Assembly (NCBI GenBank): GCA_958296105.1
Contig: OY282441.1
Span: 1,213,800-1,277,799 of the forward strand
Direction: 5' to 3'
Length of the DNA stretch: 64,000 nt
Source: an uncultured Dehalococcoidia bacterium
GTDB lineage: Bacteria; Chloroflexota; Dehalococcoidia; Lucifugimonadales; UBA1123
The notes under the pieces: generated by a model
What the model was told of the DNA's origin: nothing
The model's input: the letters and a program-made list of their open reading frames with translations, nothing else
Database searches by the model: none
Part shown: piece after piece, positions 55,901 through 64,000 of the stretch
Layout: the number at the start of each line of letters is the position of its first letter
Position numbering within the stretch: position 1 is the first letter of the stretch
Translations under genes and position numbers: made by a program

Positions 55901-56725
55901 GAGGCGCTGCACCTCTACAGCAATCAGTTGAGCGGCGAGATTCCGCCAGAACTGGGTAGCCTCGACAATCTGAGAGAGCTGTACCTACGCGGCAAGTTGA
56001 GCGGTGAGATTCCGCCGGAACTGGGTAACCTCGACAATCTGAGAAAGCTGTCCCTACGCGGCAAGTTGAGCGGTGAGATTCCGCCGGAACTGGGTAACCT
56101 CGACAATCTGACAGTTCTGGAGCTCGGCGGCAATCGGTTGAGCGGCGAGATTCCGCCGGAACTGGGCAGTCTCGACAATCTGACAGTTCTGGAGCTCGGC
56201 GGCAATCGGTTGAGCGGCGAGATTCCGCCGGAACTGGGCAATCTTACCAACCTGAAGCAGATGCTCCTCAGCAGCAATCAGTTGAGCGGCGAGATTCCGC
56301 CGGAACTGGGCAATCTCGCCAATCTGAGAGAGTTGCGGATCCCCCACAGTCAGTTGAGCGGCGAGATTCCGCCGGAACTGGGCAATCTCGCCAGTCTGGA
56401 GGTGCTGTTCCTCTACGATAATCGGTTGAGCGGCGAAATTCCGCCGGAACTGGGCAGTCTCGCCAACCTGGAGGCGCTGCACCTCTACAGCAATCAGTTG
56501 AGCGGCGAGATTCCGCCGGAACTGGGCAGTCTCGCCAACTTGGAGGCGCTGCACCTCTACAGCAATCAGTTGAGCGGCGAAATTCCGCCGGAACTGGGCA
56601 ATCTTACTAACTTGGAGACGTTGGGGCTCTACGGCAATCAGCTGAGCGGATGTGTGCCTTCAGGCTTGCGGCGTGTGCCGGACAACGATTTCTCGGAGCT
56701 TGGCCTGCCGTTCTGCGGCAATTGA
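52958..56725 (+). CDS. giant leucine-rich-repeat lipoprotein 1
   Basis: Surface lipoprotein of about 1255 residues. A signal peptide ends in the lipobox IFAAGC, then a Thr/Pro/Ser/Ala stalk of about 100 residues. Four LRR blocks follow. Each opens with a cap of the type [17 protein letters not shown] then NWLSDRPIGEWYGV, has 24-residue plant-type repeats ([20 protein letters not shown]) and closes with [12 protein letters not shown] and a Cys motif. I count 7, 8, 7 and 11 repeats, 33 in all, plus closing caps. The start at 52958 has GGGAG at good spacing. Probably adhesion or ligand binding at the cell surface. Confidence 0.9.
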   Translation: MKLMAVMAAALAVALIFAAGCTDGLQPPAEPLPRYAPLTVTAAPISTPAPAATPTPTATPISTPTPTPTAIPTSTPTPSPTATLTPSPTAAPTSTPTPPPTAAPTSTPTPTPTATPTSTPTPSPTSAASGGASTDRAALTSFYNAANGHGWTNSTNWLSDRPIGEWYGVTTNGSGRVTALNLPENQLSGKIPPELGSLTNLRELRLYINQLSGEIPPELGNLTNLTDLELAANRLSGEIPPELGNLASLTVLRLNWNQLSGEIPPELGNLANLGELDLFGNQLSGEIPPELGSLASLRVLDLDHNQLGGEIPPELGNLANLTELHLYENQLSGEIPSELGNLANLTELYLWGNQLSGCAHADLRRVLDNDFPGPVLPFCGELTPEDRAAALAALYNATNGRSWTNNTNWLSDRPIGEWYGVTTYGIGRVTELELYLPDNQLSGEIPPELGSLTNLTRLYLGNNQLSGEIPPELGNLANLRDLGLDGNQLSGEIPPELGNLTNLEWLGLSDNQLSGEIPPKLGSLDNLRLLYLSDNQLSGEIPPELGNLANLREMNLSENQLSDEIPPELGNLANLRELQLGDNQLSGEIPPELGNLANLREMNLSDNQLSGEIPPELGSLDMLTVLYLHSNRLSGCVPSGLRRVLDNDLFEPRLLFCDETLTLVDRAALTALYNATNGSRWTNSTNWLSDRPIGEWYGVITDGSGRVTALSLFENRLSGEIPSELGNLARLTELWLYDNRLSGEIPSELGDLARLRMLVLYDNRLSGEIPPELGNLARLTELYLDDNQLSGEIPPELGNLANLRVLHLYENRLSGEIPPELGSLANLERMWLSGNQLSGEIPPELGNLTNLELLWLYGNQLSGEIPPELGSLANLEALNLDSGQLSGCVPSGLRRVLGNYSSGLGLPFCDEHTPVDRAALTALYNATDGRSWANNTNWLSDRPVGEWYGVTTDGWRVTELYLYEDQLSGEIPPELGSLDNLEALHLYSNQLSGEIPPELGSLDNLRELYLRGKLSGEIPPELGNLDNLRKLSLRGKLSGEIPPELGNLDNLTVLELGGNRLSGEIPPELGSLDNLTVLELGGNRLSGEIPPELGNLTNLKQMLLSSNQLSGEIPPELGNLANLRELRIPHSQLSGEIPPELGNLASLEVLFLYDNRLSGEIPPELGSLANLEALHLYSNQLSGEIPPELGSLANLEALHLYSNQLSGEIPPELGNLTNLETLGLYGNQLSGCVPSGLRRVPDNDFSELGLPFCGN

Positions 56726-56974
56726 GACCGCCATGCTCGCGCCCGCTGCGGATTCGGGGATATGCCGAGCCTAGTCGTCAGCCTCGGCATGTTGTGGCTG
56801 CATCTGCGGGGATGTGCCATAGAGTCACGTTCTCTGAGCGCTGAAGCGGTTCGCTCTCGATGGCATGAGAGGAGTACCGGCGCGCGGCATCGTAGGTTGG
56901 GCGGAGTGGATGGGATATAATGCCTTGACTTTGGGGTCATGCTAGGTCAGTACATGGCAGTTTGGGAGCGTAGC
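56726..56974. repeat. flank repeated around both LRR genes
   Basis: This 249-base spacer resembles both the region before LRR gene 1 (about 52830-52957) and the region after LRR gene 2 (60299-60450). Shared pieces include GGGATATGCC-like and CCAGCCTCGGCATG-like segments and the TATAATGCCTTGACTTTGGG promoter block. The duplication that made the second gene therefore included promoter and 3' flank. Confidence 0.75.
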
Positions 56975-59900
56975 ATGAAGCTAATGGCAGTCATGGCAGC
57001 AGCGCTTGCAGTCGCGCTGGTATTTGTTGCGGGCTGTACCGATGGGGCGCAGCCGACGCCTGAGCCGTTCCCACTCGATACACCCGCGCCGCCAACGGCT
57101 ACCGCCGCGCCGCCAACGGTGACCGCCACGCCCACATCCACGCCCGCGCCGCCAACGGCTACCGCCGCACCCACATCCACGCCCACCCCAACCGATACAC
57201 CCACGCCCGCACCCACATCCACGCCCGCACCCACATCCACGCCCGCACCCACATCCACGCCCACCCCAACACCTACCGCCACTCTCACGCCAACACCTAC
57301 CCCCGCACCCACGCTAACACCTACCCCCGCACCCACATCCACGCCCACGCCTACCGCCACTCCCGCACATACCGCCACGCCAACACCTACGCCCGTCAAC
57401 AGAGCCGCCTTGACAGTGCTCTACAACGCCGCCAACGGCCGCAGCTGGACGAACAGCACAAACTGGCTGAGCGACAAGCCAATCGGTCAGTGGTACGGCG
57501 TCACCACCGACGGCAGCGGGCGCGTCACGGAACTGAGCCTCACCGACAATCAGCTGAGCGGCGAAATTCCACCAGAACTTGCCAGCCTTGCCAACCTGAC
57601 AGGGCTGTACCTATACAGCAATCAGTTGAGCGGGGAAATTCCTCCGGAATTGGCCAGACTCACCAATCTGACAGTGCTGAGTCTCTTCGGCAATCAGTTG
57701 AGCGGCGAGATTCCGACTGAACTGGCTAGCCTCACCAATCTGACAGCGCTGAGTCTCTCCAGAAATCAGTTGAATGGCGAAATTCCGCCAGAGCTGGGCA
57801 GCCTCACCAACCTGACAGAGCTGTACCTATACAGCAATAAGTTGAGCGGCGAAATTCCGCCGGAACTGGGCAGACTCACCAATCTGACGACAGGGCTGAG
57901 TCTCTCCGGCAATCAGTTGAGCGGCGAGATTCCGCCGGAACTGGGCAATCTTACCAACCTAGAGGAGCTGTGGCTCGGTAACAATCAGTTGAGCGGCGAA
58001 ATTCCGCCGGAACTGGGCAGCCTCACCAATCTGACATATCTGGGTCTCGGCGGCGGCAATCAGCTGAGCGGCGAGATTCCGCCACAACTGGGTAATCTCG
58101 CCAACCTAGAGCGGCTAGACATCTCCTTCAATCAGTTGAGCGGCGGGATTCCGCCAGAGCTGGGCAATCTCGCCAACCTAGAGCAGCTGTGGCTCAACGG
58201 CAATCAGTTGAATGGCGAAATTCCGCCAGAGCTGAGCAATCTCGCCAACCTAGAGCAGCTGTGGCTCAACGGCAATCAGTTGAGCGGCGGGATTCCGTCA
58301 GAACTGGGCAACCCTACCAAGCTGATAGAGTTGCATCTCTGGGGCAATCAGTTGAGCGGCGGGATTCCGCCAGAGCTGGGCAGACTCACCAATCTGACAG
58401 TGCTGAGTCTCTTCGGCAATCAGTTGAGCGGCGAGATTCCGACTGAACTGGCTAGCCTCACCAATCTGACAGCGCTGAGTCTCTCCAGAAATCAGTTGAA
58501 TGGCGAAATTCCGCCAGAGCTGGGCAGCCTCACCAACCTGACAGAGCTGTACCTATACAGCAATAAGTTGAGCGGCGAAATTCCGCCGGAACTGGGCAGA
58601 CTCACCAATCTGATAGATCTGGCCCTCCACAACAATCAGTTGAGCGGCGAGATTCCGCCGGGGCTGGGCAATTTTACCAACCTAGAGCAGCTGTGGCTCT
58701 CCGAGAATCAGTTGAGTGGCGAGATTCCGCCGGAGCTGGGCAATCTCACCAGCTTGACAAAGATATACCTCGCCTTCAATCAGTTGAGCGGATGTGTGCC
58801 TTCAGGCTTGCGGCGTGTGCCGGACAACGATTTCTCGCAGCTTGGCATTCCGTTCTGCGGCGATGAGACCGCCATGCCCTCGCCCGTCGACAGAGCCGCC
58901 TTGACAGCGCTCTACAACGCTGCCAACGGCCGCAGCTGGACGAACAGCACAAACTGGCTGAGCGACAAGCCAATCGGTCAGTGGTACGGCGTCACCACCG
59001 ACAGCGGGCGCGTCACGGAACTGAGCCTCACCGACAATCAGCTGAGCGGCGAGATTCCAACTGAACTGGGCGATCTCACCAATCTGAGAGTGCTGAACTT
59101 CTACAGAAATCAGTTGAGCGGCGAGATTCCGACGGAACTGGGCAGCCTTACCAAGCTGGAGCGGCTGAGGCTCTCCAGAAATCAGTTGAGCGGCGAGATT
59201 CCGACGGAACTGGCTAGCCTCGCCAAGCTGAGAGTGCTGAACTTCTTCGGCAATCAGCTGAGCGGCGAGATTCCGACTGAACTGGCCAGCCTCACCAACC
59301 TAGAGCAGCTGAGTTTCTCCAGAAATCAGTTGAGCGGCGAGATTCCGACTGAACTGGCCAGCCTCACCAAGCTGACAAGGCTGAGACTTGACGTCAATCA
59401 GTTGAGTGGCGAGATTCCGCCGGAACTGGGCAGACTCACCAACCTGACAGTGCTGAATCTCTTCGGCAATCAGTTGAGCGGCGAGATTCCGCCAGAACTG
59501 GGCAGACTCACCAATCTGACAGGACTGAACCTCGGCGGCGGCAATCAGTTGAGCGGCGAGATTCCGCCAGAACTGGGCAGACTCACCAAACTGACAGTGC
59601 TGAATCTCGGCGGCGGCAATCAGTTGAGCGGTCAGTTGAGCGGCGAGATTCCGCCAGAATTGGGCAATCTTACCGACCTAGAGCAGCTGTGGCTCTACGG
59701 CAATCAGCTGAGCGGTGAGATTCCGCCGCAACTGGGTAATCTCGCCAACCTAGAGCAGCTGGGTCTCTACGGCAATCAGTTGAGCGGCGAGATTCCGTCA
59801 GAGCTGGGCAATCTCGCCAACCTAGAGCAGCTGTGGCTCAACGGCAATCAGTTGAGCGGCGGGATTCCGTCAGAACTGGGCAACCCTACCAAGCTGATAG

Positions 59901-60298
59901 AGTTGCATCTCTGGGGCAATCAGTTGAGCGGCGAGATTCCGTCAGAATTGGGCAGCCTCACCAATCTGACAGGGCTGAGTCTCTCCGGTAATCAGTTGAG
60001 CGGCGAGATTCCGTCAGAATTGGGTAGCCTCACCAATCTGACAGGGCTGAGTCTCTCCGGTAATCAGTTGAGCGGCGAGATTCCGTCAGAATTGGGCAGC
60101 CTCACCAATCTGACAGGGCTGAGTCTCTCCGGTAATCAGTTGAGCGGCGAGATTCCAACTGAACTCGCTAGCCTCACCAATCTGACAGATCTGAGTCTCG
60201 GCGGCGGCAATCAGTTGAGTGGATGTGTGCCTTCAGGCTTGCGGTATGTGCCGGACAACGATTTCTCGGAGCTTGGTCTGCCGTTCTGCGGCAATTGA
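56975..60298 (+). CDS. giant leucine-rich-repeat lipoprotein 2
   Basis: Paralogue of the preceding gene, about 1107 residues. It has the same signal sequence ([21 protein letters not shown]), a Thr/Pro stalk of about 115 residues and two LRR blocks of about 17 and 16 repeats, each with the cap and the closing CVPSGLR segment. Repeats with [11 protein letters not shown] variants distinguish it from gene 1. A segment of about 230 bases occurs twice (57657-57888 and 58383-58614), and three nearly identical 72-base units lie at 59921-60136. An irregular [13 protein letters not shown] doublet suggests slippage. Confidence 0.9.
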   Translation: MKLMAVMAAALAVALVFVAGCTDGAQPTPEPFPLDTPAPPTATAAPPTVTATPTSTPAPPTATAAPTSTPTPTDTPTPAPTSTPAPTSTPAPTSTPTPTPTATLTPTPTPAPTLTPTPAPTSTPTPTATPAHTATPTPTPVNRAALTVLYNAANGRSWTNSTNWLSDKPIGQWYGVTTDGSGRVTELSLTDNQLSGEIPPELASLANLTGLYLYSNQLSGEIPPELARLTNLTVLSLFGNQLSGEIPTELASLTNLTALSLSRNQLNGEIPPELGSLTNLTELYLYSNKLSGEIPPELGRLTNLTTGLSLSGNQLSGEIPPELGNLTNLEELWLGNNQLSGEIPPELGSLTNLTYLGLGGGNQLSGEIPPQLGNLANLERLDISFNQLSGGIPPELGNLANLEQLWLNGNQLNGEIPPELSNLANLEQLWLNGNQLSGGIPSELGNPTKLIELHLWGNQLSGGIPPELGRLTNLTVLSLFGNQLSGEIPTELASLTNLTALSLSRNQLNGEIPPELGSLTNLTELYLYSNKLSGEIPPELGRLTNLIDLALHNNQLSGEIPPGLGNFTNLEQLWLSENQLSGEIPPELGNLTSLTKIYLAFNQLSGCVPSGLRRVPDNDFSQLGIPFCGDETAMPSPVDRAALTALYNAANGRSWTNSTNWLSDKPIGQWYGVTTDSGRVTELSLTDNQLSGEIPTELGDLTNLRVLNFYRNQLSGEIPTELGSLTKLERLRLSRNQLSGEIPTELASLAKLRVLNFFGNQLSGEIPTELASLTNLEQLSFSRNQLSGEIPTELASLTKLTRLRLDVNQLSGEIPPELGRLTNLTVLNLFGNQLSGEIPPELGRLTNLTGLNLGGGNQLSGEIPPELGRLTKLTVLNLGGGNQLSGQLSGEIPPELGNLTDLEQLWLYGNQLSGEIPPQLGNLANLEQLGLYGNQLSGEIPSELGNLANLEQLWLNGNQLSGGIPSELGNPTKLIELHLWGNQLSGEIPSELGSLTNLTGLSLSGNQLSGEIPSELGSLTNLTGLSLSGNQLSGEIPSELGSLTNLTGLSLSGNQLSGEIPTELASLTNLTDLSLGGGNQLSGCVPSGLRYVPDNDFSELGLPFCGN

Positions 60299-60536
60299 GA
60301 CCGCCGCGTCAGCGTCAGCTACGCATTCGGGGATACGCCGCGCGAGCCTAGCCGCCAGCCTCGGCATGTCGTGGCGTCAGCTGCGGGGGCGTGCCATAGA
60401 ATGGCATTCTCTGAGAGTCGAAGCGGTCCGCTCTCGGTGGCGTGAGAGGAACACCAGCGGTTCGGTTTCTTGACACTCACTCTCGGCAGTTTTACACTTG
60501 GCGCAGACTTTTCAAGTACGTTCAGGAGCGGGCGGA

Positions 60537-61007
60537 ATGACACAGGAATCGGCTATCACCCCCGAGATGAAGGCGGCAATCGGAGTCGAGTCGGAAGCGT
60601 ATACCAACGAGGTGGAAAAGGGCGCCATCATAAAGTTCGCTCGCGCCATAGGCGACACGAATCCGATCTACAACGACGAGGAGGCGGCGCGGAAGTCCAG
60701 ATACGGCGGGCTTGTCGCTCCACCTACCTTCTTCCGCTCGATGAGGTCCGGCCCTATGAAGGTGGATGTGCAGAGTCCCTATTCCGCCAATCTGGACGGC
60801 GGGAGCGAGTGGGAGTACTACGAGCCTGTGCGTCCGGGCGACCGAATTACGGTGACGACGAAGATCTCCAACATATTCGAGCGCGCCGGACGTCTGGGGA
60901 ACATGATGTTCATTCAGCGCGAGACCAAATACGTAAACCAGTTCGGCTCCACGGCAGCCATCCAGCGCACCACGGGAATCAGCTACCAGCCGCCGGACGA
61001 GAGTTAA
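60537..61007 (+). CDS. MaoC-like dehydratase, N-terminal-type subunit
   Basis: A 156-residue hot-dog-fold protein of the MaoC N-terminal (FAS1-like) group: FARAIGDTNPIYNDEEAARK, then YGGLVAPPTFFRSM and ITVTTKISNIFERAG. ATG at 60537 has AGGAG upstream; 13 earlier codons are open. It lacks a second hot-dog and is followed 20 bases later by its probable partner. Together they should form a heteromeric hydratase/dehydratase for a CoA or ACP thioester. Confidence 0.85.
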   Translation: MTQESAITPEMKAAIGVESEAYTNEVEKGAIIKFARAIGDTNPIYNDEEAARKSRYGGLVAPPTFFRSMRSGPMKVDVQSPYSANLDGGSEWEYYEPVRPGDRITVTTKISNIFERAGRLGNMMFIQRETKYVNQFGSTAAIQRTTGISYQPPDES

Positions 61008-61027
61008 GCGAGGAGAGGAAGCGGACA

Positions 61028-61462
61028 ATGGCAGAGCAAATCTACTTCGAGGACGTCGAAGAGGGGACGGAAGTCGCCACACTTCGCAAGGACCCGACCA
61101 CCCAGCAGCTGGTGATGTACGCCGGCGCTTCGGGAGACTACTATCAGATCCACTACGATCTGGAGTTCGCAAAGAACAACGGACTTCCAGACGTCATACT
61201 GCACGGCGCGCTCAAGAACGCCTTTCTCGGCCAAGTGATGACCGACTGGATCGGCGATTGGGGTACGCTCAAGAAGCTCAGCGTCCAGTACAGGGGCATG
61301 GACGTCCCCGGCACCCCGGTGTTCGGCAAGGGCGTAGTCAAGAAGAAGTACCAGCTGGACGGCGAGAACATCGTGGAGTGCGAGATCTGGCTGGAAGACC
61401 ATCAGGGCCAGCGCACCACTCCCGGCTACGCCGTCGCCGCGCTCCCAGAGCGCCCCGAGTAG
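61028..61462 (+). CDS. MaoC-like dehydratase, catalytic subunit
   Basis: A 144-residue hot-dog-fold protein with the hydratase-2 type motif ASGDYYQIHYDLEFAKNNG, followed by DVILHGALKNAFLGQ. The Asp and His of DYYQIHYD are the likely catalytic pair. ATG at 61028 with GAGGAGAGGAAG upstream. Adjacent to the N-terminal-type subunit; the pair resembles split (R)-specific enoyl hydratases seen in actinobacteria and Chloroflexota. Substrate unknown. Confidence 0.87.
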   Translation: MAEQIYFEDVEEGTEVATLRKDPTTQQLVMYAGASGDYYQIHYDLEFAKNNGLPDVILHGALKNAFLGQVMTDWIGDWGTLKKLSVQYRGMDVPGTPVFGKGVVKKKYQLDGENIVECEIWLEDHQGQRTTPGYAVAALPERPE

Positions 61463-61493
61463 CCGAACCGCATCACAGTATCAGGGGCAGTCG

Positions 61494-62303
61494 TCAGGCG
61501 ACGGGCGCGAGCGCGGCTCCGACCTGCTTGGCGATGCCCCTGTACTCTTTCAGCACCGCGCCGCTGCTCAGCGCGGCGGGCTTGGACGTGTCTCGATAGT
61601 CGGCTCGCATTGCGATGCTGCCCAAGAACGGGATAGCCAGATGCTCGGCAAGCTCCTCTCCGGCGCCAGAGCCGAATATCTCGCCGGTGAAGTTCTCGAC
61701 CACGCCGAGAACCTCGATTTGCAGCTTCTTGATCATGTTGATCGAGCGCACGGCGTCTATCTTGGCGAGCTCCTGCGGTGTGGTGACGACGACGAAGCCG
61801 TCCATGTCGAGCGTCTGCATCACGGTTAGGGGCGCGTCCGAAGTTCCGGGCGGAAGGTCTATGACGAGGTAGTCCAGCCTGCCCCAGTCGGTGGACTGGA
61901 GAAGCTGGTTGATGGCGTTGTGTATCATGGGGCCGCGCCAGATGATTGCCTCCTCCTCGTTCTGCTGGAAGAAGCCCATGGACATCACCTTCACGCCGAA
62001 GCGCTGCGGAGGGATCATCTTTCGGCCTCCGCTCACCTGCGGGGCCTCCGCCACCTTCATGGCGCGAATGACGTTGGGACAGTCTATGTCCACGTCCAAG
62101 ATTCCGACGTTTGCGCCATCGTTCGCCAAGGTTACCGCCAGGTTGACGGCCACGGTGGTCTTGCCAACTCCGCCCTTTCCGCTGTAGACGCCGACCTTGT
62201 GTTCGATCTGCGCCAGTGTCTCGGATATGGCGCGCTTCTGCTCGAACTGGCGACGCATCGCCTCGACTTTTGCCCTAGCCTGCGCCTGCTGCTGTGGATT
62301 CAT
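61494..62303 (-). CDS. mrp: Mrp/NBP35-type P-loop ATPase lacking the CxxC motif
   Basis: A 269-residue ATPase of the Mrp/ApbC Fe-S carrier family. The deviant Walker A is SGKGGVGKTTVAVNLA (about residues 41-56); GILDVDIDCPNV and DYLVIDLPPGTSDAP are present. The segment that normally holds the CPxC cluster ligands (VENMSxFxCPxCG) reads VVENFTGEIFGSGAGEEL, so both cysteines are absent. It therefore may not carry an Fe-S cluster in the usual way. A SufT/MIP18-like gene lies upstream on the same strand. Confidence 0.9.
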   Translation of the reverse strand: MNPQQQAQARAKVEAMRRQFEQKRAISETLAQIEHKVGVYSGKGGVGKTTVAVNLAVTLANDGANVGILDVDIDCPNVIRAMKVAEAPQVSGGRKMIPPQRFGVKVMSMGFFQQNEEEAIIWRGPMIHNAINQLLQSTDWGRLDYLVIDLPPGTSDAPLTVMQTLDMDGFVVVTTPQELAKIDAVRSINMIKKLQIEVLGVVENFTGEIFGSGAGEELAEHLAIPFLGSIAMRADYRDTSKPAALSSGAVLKEYRGIAKQVGAALAPVA

Positions 62304-62430
62304 GGAATTCTCCTGTTCGACAGGGTATGCCGCGAAGATCGAGGGCGACCTTCCGGCCGCCCCGATATTGTCGTATCAAGCTCCGACCCGGGTGGAATGG
62401 CGCCCGGCGAAGTGGTAATCGCGCAGTCGG

Positions 62431-62745
62431 TCAGTCGAGACCGAGCAGCTTCTTGCCCTCGTCGGTGATCAGGTCGGGTGTCCAAGGCGGATCGAACGTC
62501 AGCTCGACGTTCACGTCTTCGACGTTCTCGATCTCTGCGATGCGCCACTCGGCCTGCTGGGCGATGTACGGGCCCATGCCGCAGCCCGCGAACGTCAGCG
62601 TCATCGTGACGTCCACGCTGCCCTCGGCGACCTCGACGCCGTATATCAGCCCCAGATCGACCACGTTGACGGGAATCTCGGGGTCGTACACGTCCCTCAG
62701 CGCATCGTAAACTTCTTCGGTGGTGAGCGTTTGGGTGGTGGTCAT
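62431..62745 (-). CDS. MIP18/DUF59 (SufT-like) Fe-S assembly protein
   Basis: A 104-residue DUF59 protein: VYDALRDVYDPEIPVNVVD and LGLIYGVEV, then TLTFAGCGMGPYI with the family Cys, and VNVELTFDPPWTPDLI. Such proteins help mature Fe-S proteins. It precedes the mrp-like gene by 127 bases on the same strand, a common pairing. The region 62746-62989 upstream shows no supported gene. Confidence 0.9.
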   Translation of the reverse strand: MTTTQTLTTEEVYDALRDVYDPEIPVNVVDLGLIYGVEVAEGSVDVTMTLTFAGCGMGPYIAQQAEWRIAEIENVEDVNVELTFDPPWTPDLITDEGKKLLGLD

Positions 62746-62989
62746 TGTCTAGCCTCCTAGAGCGGCGTCTCCGCTAGTCTTTCTGTTCCCGGGTCTGGTA
62801 TGGGCAGCGCCAAACAGCCGATTCTTGCGCAATTCGTCCATTACGCGGCGAGTCGGTCTCTCGGACAACTCTTCTCGCCGGAGCTGCGGACGGCATCCGG
62901 AGCGGGCATCGCTGCGACAGGCGCGCTGTCTGATTCAACCAAGGTGGTATGGAGTATAGCATATGTTGGCGGGATGGTCTGCCGCCCGC

Positions 62990-63967
62990 CTACTCCGCCG
63001 CCGCATCCTCCATCATTCGCAGCATGAGCGCCTCGGCGCGGTCGCGGGTGGCGGCCAGGGTGGTGTAGATCAGGCTCCCTCTGTTCTTGATGATCAGATG
63101 GGCGTCGTCCACCTGCTTGTAGCGGGCGTTGGAGCTGCCTAGCGGCATCGTCTCCATGTCCAGCTGGCCAGCGATCGAGCGCACCAAGAAGGAGACGGCC
63201 ACGCCGGGGTAGCTTGCGGCGCTGACCATTACCACGCCTATATCATGCTCGCTGAAGAAAGCGGCGTCCATGGCGTCCGGTATCTCGGCGGGCAGGCTGC
63301 CGTAGATGCCGAAGGCGACCGTCTCCACGCGCACGATGCCGAAGGCGGTTTCGAGTCCTTCGGCTCCGATGCCTACGAGACGCGCAAGCTGCTGAACGAG
63401 ATCGTTGTCGATGGACACGATCCCCGCAGCCAGAGGAGGGTCGTCATCGGATGCTGGCAGGTTGGTCAGCAGGTTCCACGCCTGCGGCCTTCCTTCGCTG
63501 AGGGGGACGAGCGATCCAGACTCGAAGTCTGCCAGCACGCCGTCCGCCCACAGGGAATCGCCGCGGATAACGTGTATGGCGTTGGCGTCGAGCTGAGTCA
63601 GCGTCGGGTCGTCGTCCGCTCGCCGCTGGTACAGGTCGTATGCGGTCTGGGCGTCCAGATCGGCGGGGAAGCCGAGCGTTCCCGCGAAGTCGTCGAAGCT
63701 GGACAGTACGAGCGCGACCTTGGATATGGGGACAACATCGGGCGCGTCCACTGGCACTTCGGCGTCGGACGGCAGGAAGCGTTCGCGCGCCACGTTCAGC
63801 GACGTCTCCGAGTAGAAGTACAGGTAGAGTACGAACTCGGTATCGGGTATGGGCTGGGTTTCCATGCCCTGGGGCAAAGTCGCGCTGCCCGCGCCGACTT
63901 CCGAGGCGCAGGCGACGCCCAGCAGGGCGATGGCGACGGTTACCAATATGGCGCTCAGAGCGCGCAC
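62990..63967 (-). CDS. lipoprotein of unknown function
   Basis: A 325-residue predicted lipoprotein. GTG at 63967 has GGAGG eight bases upstream; the signal peptide MRALSAILVTVAIALLGVAC ends in a lipobox. The mature part is acidic with no membrane helix. It has two roughly similar segments (VPISKVALVLSSFDDFAG and FGIVRVETVAFGIYGSLP), so it may be a two-domain protein. I recognise no family. It may be monocistronic. Confidence 0.75.
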   Translation of the reverse strand: MRALSAILVTVAIALLGVACASEVGAGSATLPQGMETQPIPDTEFVLYLYFYSETSLNVARERFLPSDAEVPVDAPDVVPISKVALVLSSFDDFAGTLGFPADLDAQTAYDLYQRRADDDPTLTQLDANAIHVIRGDSLWADGVLADFESGSLVPLSEGRPQAWNLLTNLPASDDDPPLAAGIVSIDNDLVQQLARLVGIGAEGLETAFGIVRVETVAFGIYGSLPAEIPDAMDAAFFSEHDIGVVMVSAASYPGVAVSFLVRSIAGQLDMETMPLGSSNARYKQVDDAHLIIKNRGSLIYTTLAATRDRAEALMLRMMEDAAAE

Positions 63968-64000
63968 GGACGACCTCCAGGGACGGTGAATGTTCGTGTT

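Noticed and set aside
53500-60200. Regular DNA repeats that could be mistaken for a CRISPR array
   Set aside because: The period is 72 bases, in frame with 24-residue LRRs; there are no unique spacers and no cas genes.

Overview
The window looks like a stretch of a GC-rich Chloroflexota chromosome, most plausibly a SAR202- or Dehalococcoidia-like lineage. This is inferred from a complex I gene order without nuoEFG, an EF-P loop reading MQQRAPT, a hopanoid cluster with a single squalene/phytoene synthase, PspA with a PspAA partner, frequent GTG/TTG starts, and lipoproteins with Thr/Pro/Ala stalks. No rRNA gene is present, so the assignment is not proven.

Layout. 1-4829 (minus) holds nuoA-B-C-D-H-I-J, cut by the left edge. 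5111-7445 (minus) holds two paralogous secreted metallo-beta-lactamase-fold proteins. 7804-15333 (plus) is an isoprenoid/hopanoid cluster: prenyl synthase, hpnH, hpnG, squalene-hopene cyclase, YjbQ, an HpnC/D-type synthase, and a 2-hydroxyacid dehydrogenase lacking the usual Arg. 15573-17284 is an envelope-stress set (61-residue membrane protein, PspA, PspAA) and a zinc-ribbon protein, followed by a tRNA(CAU).

17581-29971 (minus) is the most unusual part: a type I restriction-modification operon, hsdM to hsdS to hsdR, expanded by cargo. Between hsdM and hsdS lie two orphan HigA-type antitoxins, a broken antitoxin copy and a HEPN toxin gene. The cognate MNT antitoxin is fused in frame to the N-terminus of HsdS. 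Between hsdS and hsdR lie a deoxyribosyltransferase/TIR-like gene, a DUF6978-like/DUF1828 pair and a DUF4365/unknown pair. The junctions carry repeats of the operon's own parts: three copies of the hsdM 3' end, one relic of the hsdS 3' end and two short copies of the hsdR 5' end. Every S-R cargo module ends in the same ATGA overlap with hsdR or an hsdR-like start. This suggests stepwise stacking of defence modules and couples a HEPN toxin to a restriction enzyme.

30235-35987 holds a 2-hydroxyacid dehydrogenase, an MFS transporter, an MrfA-type helicase, DUF503 and a hypoxanthine phosphoribosyltransferase. 35874-37258 is a recent 0.7-kb tandem duplication. It is followed by an ASPIC/FG-GAP lipoprotein coupled to a decaying peptide ABC transporter (intact dppC, dppB with an in-frame TGA, only the tail of a binding protein). 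42171-52459 is mostly housekeeping: pyrG, FAH hydrolase, SDR, PHP, xseB and xseA separated by two DUF4389 genes, efp, a small membrane protein, an M24 peptidase and aroQ.

52958-60298 holds two huge tandem leucine-rich-repeat lipoproteins that are highly repetitive at the DNA level. The right end holds a MaoC-type dehydratase pair, an Mrp-like ATPase without its CxxC, a MIP18/SufT-like protein and an unknown lipoprotein.
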